A stretch of 62,936 bases of DNA from Solemya velesiana gill symbiont. GTDB taxonomy: Bacteria; Pseudomonadota; Gammaproteobacteria; Chromatiales; Chromatiaceae. The stretch lies in contig NZ_MPRJ01000013.1 of NCBI RefSeq assembly GCF_002020805.1, positions 1-62,936 of the forward strand. The letters are read 5' to 3'. Below the pieces are notes generated by a model. The model saw only the letters and a program-made list of their open reading frames with translations. It did not search any database and was not told the DNA's origin. A program made the translations under genes and the position numbers. Shown piece after piece: positions 10,240 through 19,743 of the stretch; position 1 is the first letter of the stretch, and each line of letters begins with the position of its first letter.

Positions 10240-10938
10240 TCAGCTGATGACCGTCAGGTCCTTCAGGGTCGGGGAGCGCTTGCCCTGGTGGTAGACTGCC
10301 TGGGCCAGGAAGAGCTCTCCGGCGGCAACGGCATCGGTAAGGGCATTGTGGGCCGGGTAGCGGGGCAAGCCGTAACGGTCCCTGGCGTTGGCAAGACGCA
10401 GATCCCCCCGTTTAATCGACTCGTTCCGGCTTCTGAACTGCCGAACCTCAAGGGCCAGTGTATCCACTACCGGGCTGATAAAGGGGTAGCCGTAAATACG
10501 CTTGCAGGCGTTGCTGAGAAAGTTGTACTCGATAGCGGCGTGATGGGCCAGCATCGCTTTGCCGGCCAGCGCATCGAGCAGGATGGGCAGGGCCTCCTTA
10601 ATGCCCATGGCTTCCGAGGCCTGGTCGTCCAAAATGCCATGCACCACTGCCGATGACTCGGGTATTGCCCCGGTCGGCTTGGTCAGCAGGTGGGTGGCAT
10701 CACCCAGGTAGATGCTCTGGCCCCGTATGGTGGTGTAGCCGACGCTGAGAATCTCGTCCCGTTTCTGGTCCAGGCCGGTTGTTTCGAAGTCCAGGGCAAG
10801 ATAGTCCACCTGTTTCCAGTCTGCATCCATCGGCGGGAAGGGAACCTCGTAGTAGTCCCGCAACGGGCCTTCAGGCTTCTTGCGCAGGTACCAGTTGCGC
10901 CGCTCCTCCAGGTTGAACAGGTATTTCCAGAAGGACAT
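10240..10938 (-). CDS. DEDDh 3'-5' exonuclease (DnaQ/PolC epsilon-like)
   Basis: 232 residues. The exonuclease motifs are visible: ExoI LALDFETTGLD near residue 48 (Asp and Glu ligands), ExoII AHHAAIEYNFL near 132, and ExoIII with the catalytic His in PAHNALTDAVA near 200. It degrades single-stranded nucleic acid from the 3' end. It is shorter than a replicative epsilon subunit and lacks a clear clamp-binding tail. Its ATG overlaps the stop of the DUF294 gene by one base (TAATG), so the two are translationally coupled. Pairing with a cNMP/CBS/DUF294 protein suggests a regulatory role rather than bulk replication; that is inference. Confidence 0.9.
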   Translation of the reverse strand: MSFWKYLFNLEERRNWYLRKKPEGPLRDYYEVPFPPMDADWKQVDYLALDFETTGLDQKRDEILSVGYTTIRGQSIYLGDATHLLTKPTGAIPESSAVVHGILDDQASEAMGIKEALPILLDALAGKAMLAHHAAIEYNFLSNACKRIYGYPFISPVVDTLALEVRQFRSRNESIKRGDLRLANARDRYGLPRYPAHNALTDAVAAGELFLAQAVYHQGKRSPTLKDLTVIS

Positions 10939-12794
10939 TATCTTTGGTACCGCTGGCTCAGGACATTCTGCATGGTGCGAACAACCGAGAAGGCGTCTTT
11001 CAGATGGCTGCGTTCGAAGTGAGACAGTTCATCAGGTGACATGAAGTTGTCTGCTCTTTCCCCCTTTTTGATCAATCGGGCCTGGTGCTGAATGCGCAGA
11101 TCGCTGATGAACTCCAGGGCATCCCTGAGATCGGTTGCACCATCGGCAGAGACCTCGCCCCCCTCTGCGACCACCTCCAGGCGATCCAGGGTATTGACCG
11201 CCTCGCTGCCGGCAGCCAGGGTGTAGACTCGGGTCAGGTCGACGATGGGCACGATCCCCGTATGCTTCATGTCGAAAGTCTGGTCGTGATCGCCCCCTCG
11301 AATCAGTACGAAGTTGCGGAAAAAACCCAGCGGTGGCTGGTGGGATAGGGCGTTGCCCGCCATGTGCGCAAGGAACAGGCGGTTGCCCCGGGTCCTGTTC
11401 AGCATGTGGCTGCGCAGTTCCCTGAATAGTGACATCTCTCCACCCACGCAGCGCATATCTAAGAACACGCAGACCAGCATCAGCGCTTTCGGCTCTGGCT
11501 GGTCGATCCACTTGTTGAAGTACTGCTTCCAGGTTTTCAGTGGCTGGCGCCACTGGTCGGTGATGGCCATCATTTCGCCAGGACAGTAGACGTACCCGCA
11601 GGCGTTCAATCCGTCACAGACGAACTGGGCTAGCGCCTTGAAGTAGTTGCCATGGAGGTCGGGGTCATACCCGTCATCCATCACCAGGCAATTGTCCTGG
11701 TCTGAGCGGGCGGTCTGTTCGTTGCGTGCCTGGGAGCCGGCGGCCACCCAGGCATAGGGTACCGGTGGCGGTCCGAGTTTCTCCTCGGCCAGCTGCAACA
11801 GGCGGGTGGTGATGGCGTCGGTAACCGAGGTGATGACATGGCCTGCGCTGTCGGCGGTGGCTTCGGCTGCCGCGAGATTGACCAGCAGGTCAGGGATCTT
11901 GGCGGCGACCTCTTTCATGCGCTCGATGTCACGCTGCTTGTATATATCCCCAACCAGGTAGACTGCAGAGGTGGTCTGGTGCTTGGTCAGGTCGGTGGCG
12001 GTCAGCATGTTGGTGACCTTGCCGTTTTTGACCACTGGCAGGTGATGAATGTTGTGTCGGGCCATGTAGAGCTGGGCGGCGAAGGCGTAGTCGTCCTCCT
12101 CAACCGTCGAGGGGTCCCGGGTCATGATCTCTTCTGCCGGGGTGTTGTAATCGAGTCCCTCTGCGACGACGCGCCGGCACAGGTCGCGGTCAGTGACAAT
12201 GCCAAGCAATTTGTCACCTTCGGTGATCAGTATGGATGAGACCCGCTCTTCGCTCATGGCCGCCGCCGTCTCCTGGATAGTGGTAGTAGGCGGCATGCCG
12301 ATCGGGCGCCGGCGGCTGAGCAGGTCCTTGACCGGTGTGGTCATCAGGTTGAGCTGACTGTTGGACTCCTTGGCGCTCTGGCTGATGGCGTCCCTGAGGC
12401 GATCGCCACCGACGGGGCCGAAGAAATAGGCGAGCTGGGTATGTTGATTGCACAGCTTATCCACCTCGGCAGCAGGAAGCTGGTAGATCAGGGTGTCCTC
12501 TATGGCGGTGCCGTGAAGCTCGGAGATGTTGGCCAGGCTCGATGTCCGGTAGCCCAGCACATCCCCTTCGCCAAGGCGTGCTATCAGTTCGTCATCGCTG
12601 GCAAGTTCAACGGCACCGGTGCGTACGATGTAGAGAAAGCTGTCGAGGCTGCCGCTGTCCGGGATGGCGCTGTCACGCCGGTAATAGCGCATCTGTAGTT
12701 TTTCCGGTAGCGCGGACAGTGCGGATTCACTCAGTTGATCAAACGGGTGGTGGCTCGCCAGAAAGTCCCGTATCTCAAGTAGTTCAATCTCCAT
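10938..12794 (-). CDS. cNMP-binding / CBS / DUF294 nucleotidyltransferase-like protein
   Basis: 618 residues, intact paralogue of the broken gene at 4176-6058. Order: cyclic-nucleotide-binding-like domain (about 15-125), a CBS pair (about 155-275; GIVTDRDLCRRVVAEGL, then HHLPVVKNGK), DUF294 nucleotidyltransferase (about 300-440; AWVAAGSQARNEQTARSDQDN with the G-S and D-x-D type metal ligands, as in GlnD/KNTase folds), and a DUF294 C-terminal domain (ACGYVYCPGEMMAITDQW). Such proteins are thought to sense nucleotides and perhaps nucleotidylate a partner; the true reaction is unknown. A GGGAG ribosome site precedes the ATG. It lies upstream of, and overlaps, the exonuclease gene, and is next to actP. 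Confidence 0.88.
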   Translation of the reverse strand: MEIELLEIRDFLASHHPFDQLSESALSALPEKLQMRYYRRDSAIPDSGSLDSFLYIVRTGAVELASDDELIARLGEGDVLGYRTSSLANISELHGTAIEDTLIYQLPAAEVDKLCNQHTQLAYFFGPVGGDRLRDAISQSAKESNSQLNLMTTPVKDLLSRRRPIGMPPTTTIQETAAAMSEERVSSILITEGDKLLGIVTDRDLCRRVVAEGLDYNTPAEEIMTRDPSTVEEDDYAFAAQLYMARHNIHHLPVVKNGKVTNMLTATDLTKHQTTSAVYLVGDIYKQRDIERMKEVAAKIPDLLVNLAAAEATADSAGHVITSVTDAITTRLLQLAEEKLGPPPVPYAWVAAGSQARNEQTARSDQDNCLVMDDGYDPDLHGNYFKALAQFVCDGLNACGYVYCPGEMMAITDQWRQPLKTWKQYFNKWIDQPEPKALMLVCVFLDMRCVGGEMSLFRELRSHMLNRTRGNRLFLAHMAGNALSHQPPLGFFRNFVLIRGGDHDQTFDMKHTGIVPIVDLTRVYTLAAGSEAVNTLDRLEVVAEGGEVSADGATDLRDALEFISDLRIQHQARLIKKGERADNFMSPDELSHFERSHLKDAFSVVRTMQNVLSQRYQR

Positions 12795-12856
12795 GCGATC
12801 TCCCTGGGAGGTGCCTTCTTACATTGTAGCGGCGTTAGCTTGAGGTCTTGAAATAA

Positions 12857-12880
12857 AGGACCCCGCACTGGGCGGGGTCC
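12857..12880 (-). terminator. Intrinsic terminator of actP
   Basis: A 9-bp stem (GGACCCCGC / GCGGGGTCC). On the minus strand it is followed by TTTATTT. It lies about 25 bp past the actP stop. Confidence 0.85.
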
Positions 12881-12906
12881 ATTCTAACTCACATCAGGTG
12901 ATGTGA

Positions 12907-14637
12907 TCAGTGGTCGGTGGCAGAGCCGGAAACTTTCGGTACGCGGATGTCCTCAACCAGGTGCTGGATGTGCTCCGGAGGCGGTGCAGTCATCTTGGAT
13001 ACGATGATCGCGGATGCGAAGTTGATCATCGCGCCCACAGCACCGAACGCCTCGGGTGCAATACCCAGGAAGTGGTTGGCAGTGGTGTTCGCCGCCATGG
13101 CGGTACCCGGAATGAAGAACCAGCCCTTGAACCAGAAAATGTAGAGCAGGGTGGAATCCAGACCGGCCAGCATGCCGACCACGGCACCGGTGTTGTTGAT
13201 GTTCTTGTTGAAGATACCCATCATCAACGCCGGGAAGATCGAGGATGCAGCAAGGCCGAACGCCAGTGCCACCACCTGTGCGGCGAAGCCTGGTGGATTC
13301 AGGCCGAGATAGCCGGCCACCATGATCGCGCCTGCCATGGCAAGTCGGGCTGCCAACAGCTCGTTCTTCTCCGAAATGCTCGGCATGAAGATGCCCTTCA
13401 ACAAGTCATGAGAGATTGCCGTCGAGATGGCCAGCAACAGGCCTGCCGCGGTGGACAGTGCTGCGGCCAGACCACCTGCCGCCACCAGGGCGATAACCCA
13501 GTTGGGCAGCTTGGCAATTTCCGGATTGGCCAGAACCATGATGTCGCGGTCGACCTTCAGCTCGTTGTCGCCACCTTTGCGGTACTGGATGCGGCCGTCG
13601 TTGTTCATGTCTTCGAACTTGAGCAGACCGGTGGTCTCCCAGTTCTTGAACCACTGGGGACGGGCTTCGTACTGCAGGGCGCCGTCAGCAGCTGCAACCG
13701 GGCCGGGCTGTACGGTCTTGGCCAGGTTGTAGAAGGCCATGGAACCTACCGCGGGAGCGGTGGTGTACAGAATGCCGATGAACACCAGTGCCCAACCTGC
13801 GGATGCACGCGCATCACGTACCTTGGGTACGGTGAAGAAGCGGATGATCACGTGGGGCAGGCCCGCGGTACCGATCATCAGCGAGAAGGTGTAGAGCACC
13901 ATGTTGAGGGTGCCGCCTTTCTGCGCCGTGTACTGGGCGAAGCCGAGTTCCACCAGTGTCGCATCAAGCTTCTGCAGGAGCGGTGTGCCATCTTCCAGGC
14001 TGCCCCACAGGCCGAGTTGCGGAATGGGGTTGCCGGTCAGGTTCAGGGAGATGAAGATGGCCGGTACGGTGTAGGCGAAGATCAGTACGCAGTACTGGGC
14101 GATCTGGGTATAGGTGATACCCTTCATGCCGCCGAGTACGGCGTAGATGAATACGATCGCCATGCCGGTGAACAGGCCGGTTTCGAACTCAGTCTCAAGG
14201 AAGCGGGAGAAGGCCACGCCGATACCCTTCATCTGGCCGATTACATAAGTAATGGAGGCTACGATGAGGCAGATTACCGCAACGATACGGGCAGTCTGGG
14301 AGTAGTAGCGGTCACCGATGAACTCGGGCACGGTAAATTTACCGAACTTACGCAGGTAAGGTGCCAGCAGCATGGCCAGCAGCACGTAGCCACCGGTCCA
14401 GCCCATCAGGAAGATGGAGGCGTCGTAGCCCTTGAAGGCGATGAGACCCGCCATGGAGATGAAGGATGCAGCGGACATCCAGTCGGCAGCGGTCGCCATA
14501 CCGTTGGCAACCGGGTGTACACCGCGGCCCGCGGCGTAGAATTCGCCGGTGCTGGAGGCCTTGGCCCAGATCGCGATACCGATGTAGAGGGCGAAGGTAA
14601 AGCCCACGACAATATAAGTTAATGTTTGCAGATCCAT
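12907..14637 (-). CDS. actP: Cation/acetate symporter (ActP-like SSS transporter)
   Basis: 576 residues with about 13 membrane helices. SSS hallmarks: GEFYAAGRGVHPVANGMATA near 31-50, ADWMSAASFISMAGLIAF, and GGMKGITYTQIAQYC near 170. The nearest characterised type is ActP, which takes up acetate with a cation. An extramembrane loop near residues 335-375 contains DMNNDGRIQ, the first half of a calcium-binding EF-hand loop, although the position-12 acidic ligand is missing (Lys instead). The gene follows a DUF4212 small subunit in one operon with a sigma-54 promoter and has its own terminator. The substrate, acetate or another short carboxylate, is inferred from acs being nearby. Confidence 0.93.
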   Translation of the reverse strand: MDLQTLTYIVVGFTFALYIGIAIWAKASSTGEFYAAGRGVHPVANGMATAADWMSAASFISMAGLIAFKGYDASIFLMGWTGGYVLLAMLLAPYLRKFGKFTVPEFIGDRYYSQTARIVAVICLIVASITYVIGQMKGIGVAFSRFLETEFETGLFTGMAIVFIYAVLGGMKGITYTQIAQYCVLIFAYTVPAIFISLNLTGNPIPQLGLWGSLEDGTPLLQKLDATLVELGFAQYTAQKGGTLNMVLYTFSLMIGTAGLPHVIIRFFTVPKVRDARASAGWALVFIGILYTTAPAVGSMAFYNLAKTVQPGPVAAADGALQYEARPQWFKNWETTGLLKFEDMNNDGRIQYRKGGDNELKVDRDIMVLANPEIAKLPNWVIALVAAGGLAAALSTAAGLLLAISTAISHDLLKGIFMPSISEKNELLAARLAMAGAIMVAGYLGLNPPGFAAQVVALAFGLAASSIFPALMMGIFNKNINNTGAVVGMLAGLDSTLLYIFWFKGWFFIPGTAMAANTTANHFLGIAPEAFGAVGAMINFASAIIVSKMTAPPPEHIQHLVEDIRVPKVSGSATDH

Positions 14638-14652
14638 GAAGAATTCCCCTTA

Positions 14653-14919
14653 TCAGTCTTCGTGAACGTCAAACTCGCGATCGAGCTTGTTCATCTGGGC
14701 TGCGTAGATAAAGATCTGCACAATGAATACGAGCATGGCACCCTGCTGGGCAAACCAGAAACCGAGGTCGGCGCCGCCGACCGCAATTCCCGAGAATACC
14801 GGGCGCAGTATGATGCCGCAGAAGTAGGACACGAATGCCCATGCTACGAGGTGAATCGATACCAGTCGGATGTTGGCCTTCCAATAGGCCTGGCCCGACG
14901 TGTCTTGAGGTGAGCTCAT
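14653..14919 (-). CDS. DUF4212 sodium/solute symporter small subunit
   Basis: 88 residues with two membrane helices (VSIHLVAWAFVSYFCGIIL and FWFAQQGAMLVFIVQIFIY). The N-terminal YWKANIRLV motif and the acidic tail NKLDREFDV are typical of DUF4212, the putative small subunit encoded directly before many ActP-type symporters. A strong GGAGGA ribosome site precedes the ATG. Fifteen bases separate it from actP, so they form an operon. The sigma-54 promoter and upstream palindrome are described separately. Confidence 0.93.
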   Translation of the reverse strand: MSSPQDTSGQAYWKANIRLVSIHLVAWAFVSYFCGIILRPVFSGIAVGGADLGFWFAQQGAMLVFIVQIFIYAAQMNKLDREFDVHED

Positions 14920-15066
14920 GAAACAGTCCTCCGGATTTATTTCGTTTGTTTATGGACGTCCAGGTTGATCGGCATCCGCTTGTTCCTCCCGGGTGAAGAC
15001 TGCATACCTGGGTTTGGGGCCTCCTGCCTTGGGACAAGATGTAGGGCAGATCAACCCATGGTGCAC

Positions 15067-15082
15067 TGCAATGGTCAGGCCA
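15067..15082 (-). promoter_or_regulatory. Sigma-54 promoter of DUF4212-actP
   Basis: The minus-strand sequence TGGCCTGACCATTGCA matches TGGCACG-N4-TTGCW, with GG and GC exactly 10 bp apart and a perfect TTGCA -12 element. It lies about 150 bp before the DUF4212 ATG. Confidence 0.7.
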
Positions 15083-15150
15083 TAAGTGTAACTAGTTGAT
15101 TTTTTAAGGGTTGAATCCTGTTATTCACAGGCTCGAGGTGTATCGTGTTA

Positions 15151-15180
15151 CCTTGGGTAACGTGGCGATGTTACCCAAGG
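15151..15180. promoter_or_regulatory. Inverted repeat, likely enhancer site for the NtrC-type regulator
   Basis: A perfect 11-bp inverted repeat, CCTTGGGTAAC - 8 bp - GTTACCCAAGG, 70-100 bp upstream of the sigma-54 promoter. It sits between the regulator gene's 3' end and the operon it probably controls. Confidence 0.65.
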
Positions 15181-15218
15181 AAGCGAAAACTGTTCCCATG
15201 AGCAGGTGTTTCCAGCTT

Positions 15219-16568
15219 TTAGGCGGAACCTTTCTTGGGGCGGGGCAGGCCAAAGCGCTGGCGTCTCTCCCAAAGAGCCTTGCGGCTGATTCCCAGGCGT
15301 TTGGCAAGTTCCGTTTCGGTCATCTTGTCCTGGTTTTCGAGGACGAATTGCCTGAAGTATTCCTCCAGGGAGAGTTCGCCCATTTCTCCGTTTTTTTGCG
15401 CGGGCTGGTTGTCGTTTGTCGTCTCTATGGCCAGCAGGTCGGGAGTGATGGTGTTGCTTTCACAAAGGATCACGGCCCGTTCCATGGTGTTTTCCAGCTC
15501 ACGTACATTGCCCGGCCAGTTGTAGTGGGTAACCAGTTCCATGGCTTCAGGGCTCAGGGTGACAGGTGGACGGTTGAATTTTGTGCGCGCCTTGTCCAGA
15601 AGCACCTTGGCCAACTCGATGATATCGTCACCGCGTTCACGCAGGGGAGGGAGGTTGAGCTCCACGACCCGGAGTCGGAAGTAGAGATCGCTGCGGAAAC
15701 TGCGCTCCTGGACACGCTGTTTGAGATCCCGGTGTGTGGCCGCTATCAGCCTGACGTCAACGTTGCGGGACTGCTCGGAACCTACCCGGCGGATCTCGCC
15801 ATTTTGCAGCACACGCAGCAGCCTTGCCTGGGCGGCTACCGGCAGTTCGCCGATCTCGTCCAGGAACAGGGTGCCACCGTCGGCGGCTTCCACGAGGCCG
15901 GTTCTGGCCGTATCGGCGCCGGTGAATGCCCCCTTTTCATGTCCGAAAAGTTCAGATTCGATCAGGGTCTCGGGGATGGCGGCGCAGTTTACCGTGATGA
16001 TGGGGGATTCGTTGCGCAGGCTCTGTTCGTGCAGGGCGCGGGCAACCAGCTCTTTACCTGTACCGGATTCACCCAGAATGAGGACAGTTGTGTCGGTAGG
16101 TGCGACTTTCTTGATGCGGCGACACACCTCCTGCATTTCTCCGCAGCTTCCGATCATGCCGTCGACGGGGTACTCCTTGTCGAGTTCCGATTTCAGCGCC
16201 TCGTTCTGGCGTTCCATCTTCCCCTGTTTGAGCGTCCGCAGGACCAGCATCAGCAGTTCATCGTGATCGAAGGGTTTTGCAATGTAGTCCACCGCGCCCT
16301 TTTTCATTGAGTCCACGGCGGAGCGTACGCTGGCGTAGCTGGTCATGATCAACACCGGCACACTGGGTGCCTTATCAATGATCTCGGTACCAGCCAGTCC
16401 CGGCAATCTGACGTCGCTGAGAATAAGGCTGAAGTTTTCGAGGTCATAGGCCGACTCCGCCTCTTCCACGGACCCCGCTTCGGCTACCTGGTAACCCTTG
16501 CGTTCCAAAAGGCGTTTGACCGCGGTGCGGATGACTTCTTCATCCTCTATGATCAAGATCTTATTCAT
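15219..16568 (-). CDS. NtrC-family sigma-54-dependent response regulator
   Basis: 449 residues. The receiver domain (1-120) has the acidic pocket EDE at 8-10, phosphoacceptor Asp52 (SDVRLPG) and the conserved Lys in AKPFDHDE near 105. The central AAA+ domain has Walker A GESGTGKE, the sigma-54-contacting GAFTGA loop and Walker B GGTLFLDEIGELP. The C-terminal Fis-type HTH reads ETELAKRLGISRKALWERR. It activates sigma-54 RNA polymerase when phosphorylated. It overlaps the kinase gene by 8 bp and must be its partner. Targets probably include DUF4212-actP, the 7.1-9.0 kb symporter and the Liv operon (see promoter entries). Confidence 0.96.
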   Translation of the reverse strand: MNKILIIEDEEVIRTAVKRLLERKGYQVAEAGSVEEAESAYDLENFSLILSDVRLPGLAGTEIIDKAPSVPVLIMTSYASVRSAVDSMKKGAVDYIAKPFDHDELLMLVLRTLKQGKMERQNEALKSELDKEYPVDGMIGSCGEMQEVCRRIKKVAPTDTTVLILGESGTGKELVARALHEQSLRNESPIITVNCAAIPETLIESELFGHEKGAFTGADTARTGLVEAADGGTLFLDEIGELPVAAQARLLRVLQNGEIRRVGSEQSRNVDVRLIAATHRDLKQRVQERSFRSDLYFRLRVVELNLPPLRERGDDIIELAKVLLDKARTKFNRPPVTLSPEAMELVTHYNWPGNVRELENTMERAVILCESNTITPDLLAIETTNDNQPAQKNGEMGELSLEEYFRQFVLENQDKMTETELAKRLGISRKALWERRQRFGLPRPKKGSA

Positions 16569-19527
16569 TGGTCTGCTGATCCGAATGTTGGGGTAACTTG
16601 ATGACCACCCGTGTCCCTATGCCGGGGACGGAATCTATATCGATCTGGCCGCTATGCTCCTGGATGATCTTGTAGACCATGGGCAGTCCGAGACCGGTGC
16701 CTTCTCCGGGGGCCTTGGTTGTGAAGAAGGGTTCGAAAACCTCTTCCAGGGCCTCTTCGGGGATGCCGGCGCCCTGGTCCATCACTTCGAGTTGTATCTG
16801 TCCCTCTTCAGCGAAGGCGAAGATCTCCACCCTGTCCCCGATGCCCGAGGCGTCGCAGGCGTTGGTCAGCAGGTTGACCATGACCTGGGAGAGTCTTTGA
16901 CGATCACCCACCAGTTTGATGTCTGTCGGACAACTGTTGCCACAGGAGACCTGCTTCCCCGAACGGGTCAGCGCAACCAGTTGGATCGCCTCTTCGATGA
17001 TGTCATTGAGTACGAAGGTCTCATAGTCGCCGCCGACGCTGCCGCTGCGGCTGAAACTCATCAGGGACTGGACAATGCTGCTGATGCGGCGTGTCTGCTG
17101 AAGAATGGACTCGATACTGTCGCTGACGATGGCCGGGTCGTTCTCCTCCCGGAGGTTCTGGGCAAGTGATGCAATGCCGGTGACCGGGTTGCCGATTTCA
17201 TGGGCAACCCCTGCGGCGAGGCGTCCTACCGAAGCGAGTCGGTCGCTGTGGGCCAGTTCTGCTTCCAGTGTTTCCAGGTCGGTCAGGTCTTCCAGGAGCA
17301 TTACCAGGCCTGCACGCTCGCCAGGGCCGTGACGGGTCAGGTCGGGATCGGGAATGCTGGCCTTGTGCAGGTTGTACCAGCGTGTACGGCCTGTCAGCAG
17401 AATCTCCATGTGATGGATGTGCTCGTCTATGGCCAGGGCGAATCCGGCCAGCAATTCGTTCCACGGCTCTGGCAGATTGTTCAGCTTGCGCCCCATCACC
17501 TCTTTGCTGGGCACACCGGTCATCAGTTCCATGGCCAGGTTCCAGATGACCACGGTATGATCGGGCGCTACGGCGCAGACACCCAGTGGCAGATCCAGCA
17601 GGATCTGGCGTTGATAGCGGCGCAGGGTGTCCAGGTCGGCGTTGACCCCGCGCAGCCGGCTGCGGGACTCTTCGAGCCTCTCCTCCATGTAGCGAATGGA
17701 GTCGGCAACGGCGGTTTTTGCCTCGCTGTCCATCTGCAACTGCTGGCTGATGATCATGTGCGCCATGTGAGGGCCAACCAGGCCGGAGAGGTTGCGTTCG
17801 ATTCGTTCCCTCAGGCGCTTGAGCTCCCGGGGGCGGGTCTCATTCTCATTCAGGTCCAGGTCCAGGTCCAGGTCCTGCAGGGCCTGTTTCACCTCTTGCC
17901 GGGCGGCCTCTTTACCCAGGAGTCCTGCAAGGCCTTCTGAAAACTGTGCGGGGGAGCCGGCAGTAACAACACCGCCCAGAGGCACCGGCATAGTGGCATC
18001 GCTGCGGCAGGCCAAGGCTGCCTCTTTCTCTTCAAGTGACTGCCGGGTGTAGATCGACACCAGGATAAAGAGGGTCGTATTGATAGAGAGTGAACAGAAC
18101 GTGGAGAACTGCCAGTGATCCAGTCCTGATGCCTGCTGCAGGGCTGCGATGTCGAAGGCGGTTTCGATCAGTCCGGAGTTTTCCAGCAGGGGTATCAGCA
18201 GGGTGATGGACCAGGCCGTGATACCGCCAAGAAGACCGGTGATGAATCCCAGGCGCGTAGCACGACGCCAGTAGAGCACGCCTATGATGCCCGGCAGAAA
18301 CTGGGCAACCGCCACGAACGAGATGAGACCGAGCTGAACCAGTCCCTGGTTGTGTTCCAGGAGTTCATAGAAGATGAAACCGGCAAAAATGATGATACCG
18401 ATGAGCAGTCGTCGTCCCCAAAGCAGCCAGCGGTAGATATCCACCTTGGGGTCCGGATAACTTGTCGGCAGCAGCAGGTGGTTCAGGCACATGGAGGAGA
18501 GTGCCTGGGTTGAGACGATCACCATTGCGCTGGCCGCCGATACGCCGCCGATGAAGGCCAGCATGGGCATCCAGTCAGGCCCCCTGGCCAGGGTTATTCC
18601 CAGCACGTAGTAGTCTGCGTCCATATCCAGCTGCAGGTAATTTCCCGCCCACAGGATGGGTGGGATGGCCAGGTTGAGAAGCAGCAGCAAAAGGGGGAAG
18701 GCCCAGCTGGCCACGCTCAGGGATTTGAACGAGTTGTTCTCGGTGAAGGTCATGTGGAACTGGCGCGGCAGCAGGAAAGCCGCGCAGAACGACAGGAACA
18801 GCAGGGTAACCCAGGGGCCCTCACGCACCGGCTCGTATAGCGCCCTGGTGGCTTCCGGGTTTTTGTTCAACCACAGGGCCAGTTCCCCAGGTCCGGAGAA
18901 GACGCCGAACAGGGCAAGTCCGCCTACCAGCAACAGTGCAATCACCTTGACCAGGGATTCAAAGGCGATGGCGGCGACCAGTCCCCGGTGTTTCTCTCTT
19001 GGCGAGATGTGGCGTGCGCCAAAGAGGATGGAGAAGAGTGTTAGCAGTGCACAGAACCCCAGGGCCAGTGAGCTGGGGGCGGTTTCCGTGGTCAGTACCT
19101 GAATTGATGAGGTAACTGCCCGAATCTGCAGTGCGATGTAAGGGAGTGAGCCCACCAGCATGAAAATTGTGACCAGGACCCCTGCAAACTGGCTGCGGAA
19201 TCGAAAGGCCAGCAGGTCTGCCAGCGAGGTCAACTGGTAGTCCCAGGTGAGGCGGAGTATCGGTCGCAGCAGGAACGGGCTGAACAGAAAGGCTATGGTG
19301 ACACCCAGGTAGACGGTAAGGAACTGGTAACCCTCACGCTCGGCAAAACCGACGCTGCCGTAATAGCTCCAGGATGTTGCATAGACGCCCAGCGACAGGA
19401 CGTAGACCAGGGGGTTGGCTGTCCAGCGCTCGGATATCATGCCGCTGTCCGTAACATAGGCTACGAAGAAGAGGATGATCAGGTAGAAGATGCTGGCCCC
19501 GAACAGGACCTCCAGTTCATAAGTCAT
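16561..19527 (-). CDS. Sensor histidine kinase with N-terminal sodium:solute symporter domain (CrbS-like)
   Basis: 988 residues from the ATG at 19527; an in-frame TTG at 19560 would add 11 residues. Residues 1-480 form an SSS domain with about 13 helices ([19 protein letters not shown] at the start, [20 protein letters not shown] inside). A linker helix region ([20 protein letters not shown]) leads to a PAS-like domain ([20 protein letters not shown]), a HisKA domain with the phosphorylated His in [12 protein letters not shown], and a HATPase domain ([37 protein letters not shown]). Symporter-fused kinases such as CrbS in Vibrio regulate acs. Whether the SSS part transports or only senses solute is unknown. 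Coupled to the regulator gene by an 8-bp overlap. Confidence 0.95.
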   Translation of the reverse strand: MTYELEVLFGASIFYLIILFFVAYVTDSGMISERWTANPLVYVLSLGVYATSWSYYGSVGFAEREGYQFLTVYLGVTIAFLFSPFLLRPILRLTWDYQLTSLADLLAFRFRSQFAGVLVTIFMLVGSLPYIALQIRAVTSSIQVLTTETAPSSLALGFCALLTLFSILFGARHISPREKHRGLVAAIAFESLVKVIALLLVGGLALFGVFSGPGELALWLNKNPEATRALYEPVREGPWVTLLFLSFCAAFLLPRQFHMTFTENNSFKSLSVASWAFPLLLLLLNLAIPPILWAGNYLQLDMDADYYVLGITLARGPDWMPMLAFIGGVSAASAMVIVSTQALSSMCLNHLLLPTSYPDPKVDIYRWLLWGRRLLIGIIIFAGFIFYELLEHNQGLVQLGLISFVAVAQFLPGIIGVLYWRRATRLGFITGLLGGITAWSITLLIPLLENSGLIETAFDIAALQQASGLDHWQFSTFCSLSINTTLFILVSIYTRQSLEEKEAALACRSDATMPVPLGGVVTAGSPAQFSEGLAGLLGKEAARQEVKQALQDLDLDLDLNENETRPRELKRLRERIERNLSGLVGPHMAHMIISQQLQMDSEAKTAVADSIRYMEERLEESRSRLRGVNADLDTLRRYQRQILLDLPLGVCAVAPDHTVVIWNLAMELMTGVPSKEVMGRKLNNLPEPWNELLAGFALAIDEHIHHMEILLTGRTRWYNLHKASIPDPDLTRHGPGERAGLVMLLEDLTDLETLEAELAHSDRLASVGRLAAGVAHEIGNPVTGIASLAQNLREENDPAIVSDSIESILQQTRRISSIVQSLMSFSRSGSVGGDYETFVLNDIIEEAIQLVALTRSGKQVSCGNSCPTDIKLVGDRQRLSQVMVNLLTNACDASGIGDRVEIFAFAEEGQIQLEVMDQGAGIPEEALEEVFEPFFTTKAPGEGTGLGLPMVYKIIQEHSGQIDIDSVPGIGTRVVIKLPQHSDQQTNE

Positions 19528-19678
19528 GATGACTGTGTCGGGCGCTGAGCCATGCCCCAATCAGGATGATGAACAGCCACAGGAGATAGGGCAGAAACCA
19601 TGGGCTGGTGTTCGATGCCCACCAGATGGTGAGCGGCAAGGCGAAACGAAACAGCGCAAGCAGCACCAGCAACAGCAT
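19517..19678 (-). CDS. Small membrane ORF overlapping the kinase start
   Basis: 53 residues: MLLLVLLALFRFALPLTIWW, then a short polar turn (ASNTSPW) and FLPYLLWLFIILIGAWL, ending SARHSHHDL. Two membrane helices are likely. A purine-rich AGAGAGAGAG precedes the ATG. Its stop overlaps the kinase ATG region by 11 bp, so the pair are probably translationally coupled. This favours the ATG at 19527 as the kinase start. I do not recognise the family; it may be an accessory subunit of the symporter-like sensor, by analogy with DUF4212 and ActP, but that is inference. Confidence 0.6.
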   Translation of the reverse strand: MLLLVLLALFRFALPLTIWWASNTSPWFLPYLLWLFIILIGAWLSARHSHHDL

Positions 19679-19727
19679 GCTCTCTCTCTCTGATGTGAGG
19701 GATCGGGACGATTGATCATCGGCCTAG

Positions 19728-19743
19728 GGTAACAACTGTTACC
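19728..19743. promoter_or_regulatory. Palindrome upstream of the kinase/regulator operon
   Basis: GGTAACAACTGTTACC is a near-perfect 16-bp palindrome (GGTAAC-N4-GTTACC), followed closely by another GTAAC. It shares both half-sites with the 15151-15180 repeat. It may allow autoregulation. No sigma-54 promoter was found between it and the gene. Confidence 0.55.

Noticed and set aside
12910-14622. 570-codon frame opposite actP
   Set aside because: It is the antisense shadow of a GC-rich gene. There are no family motifs, and the minus-strand ActP is certain.
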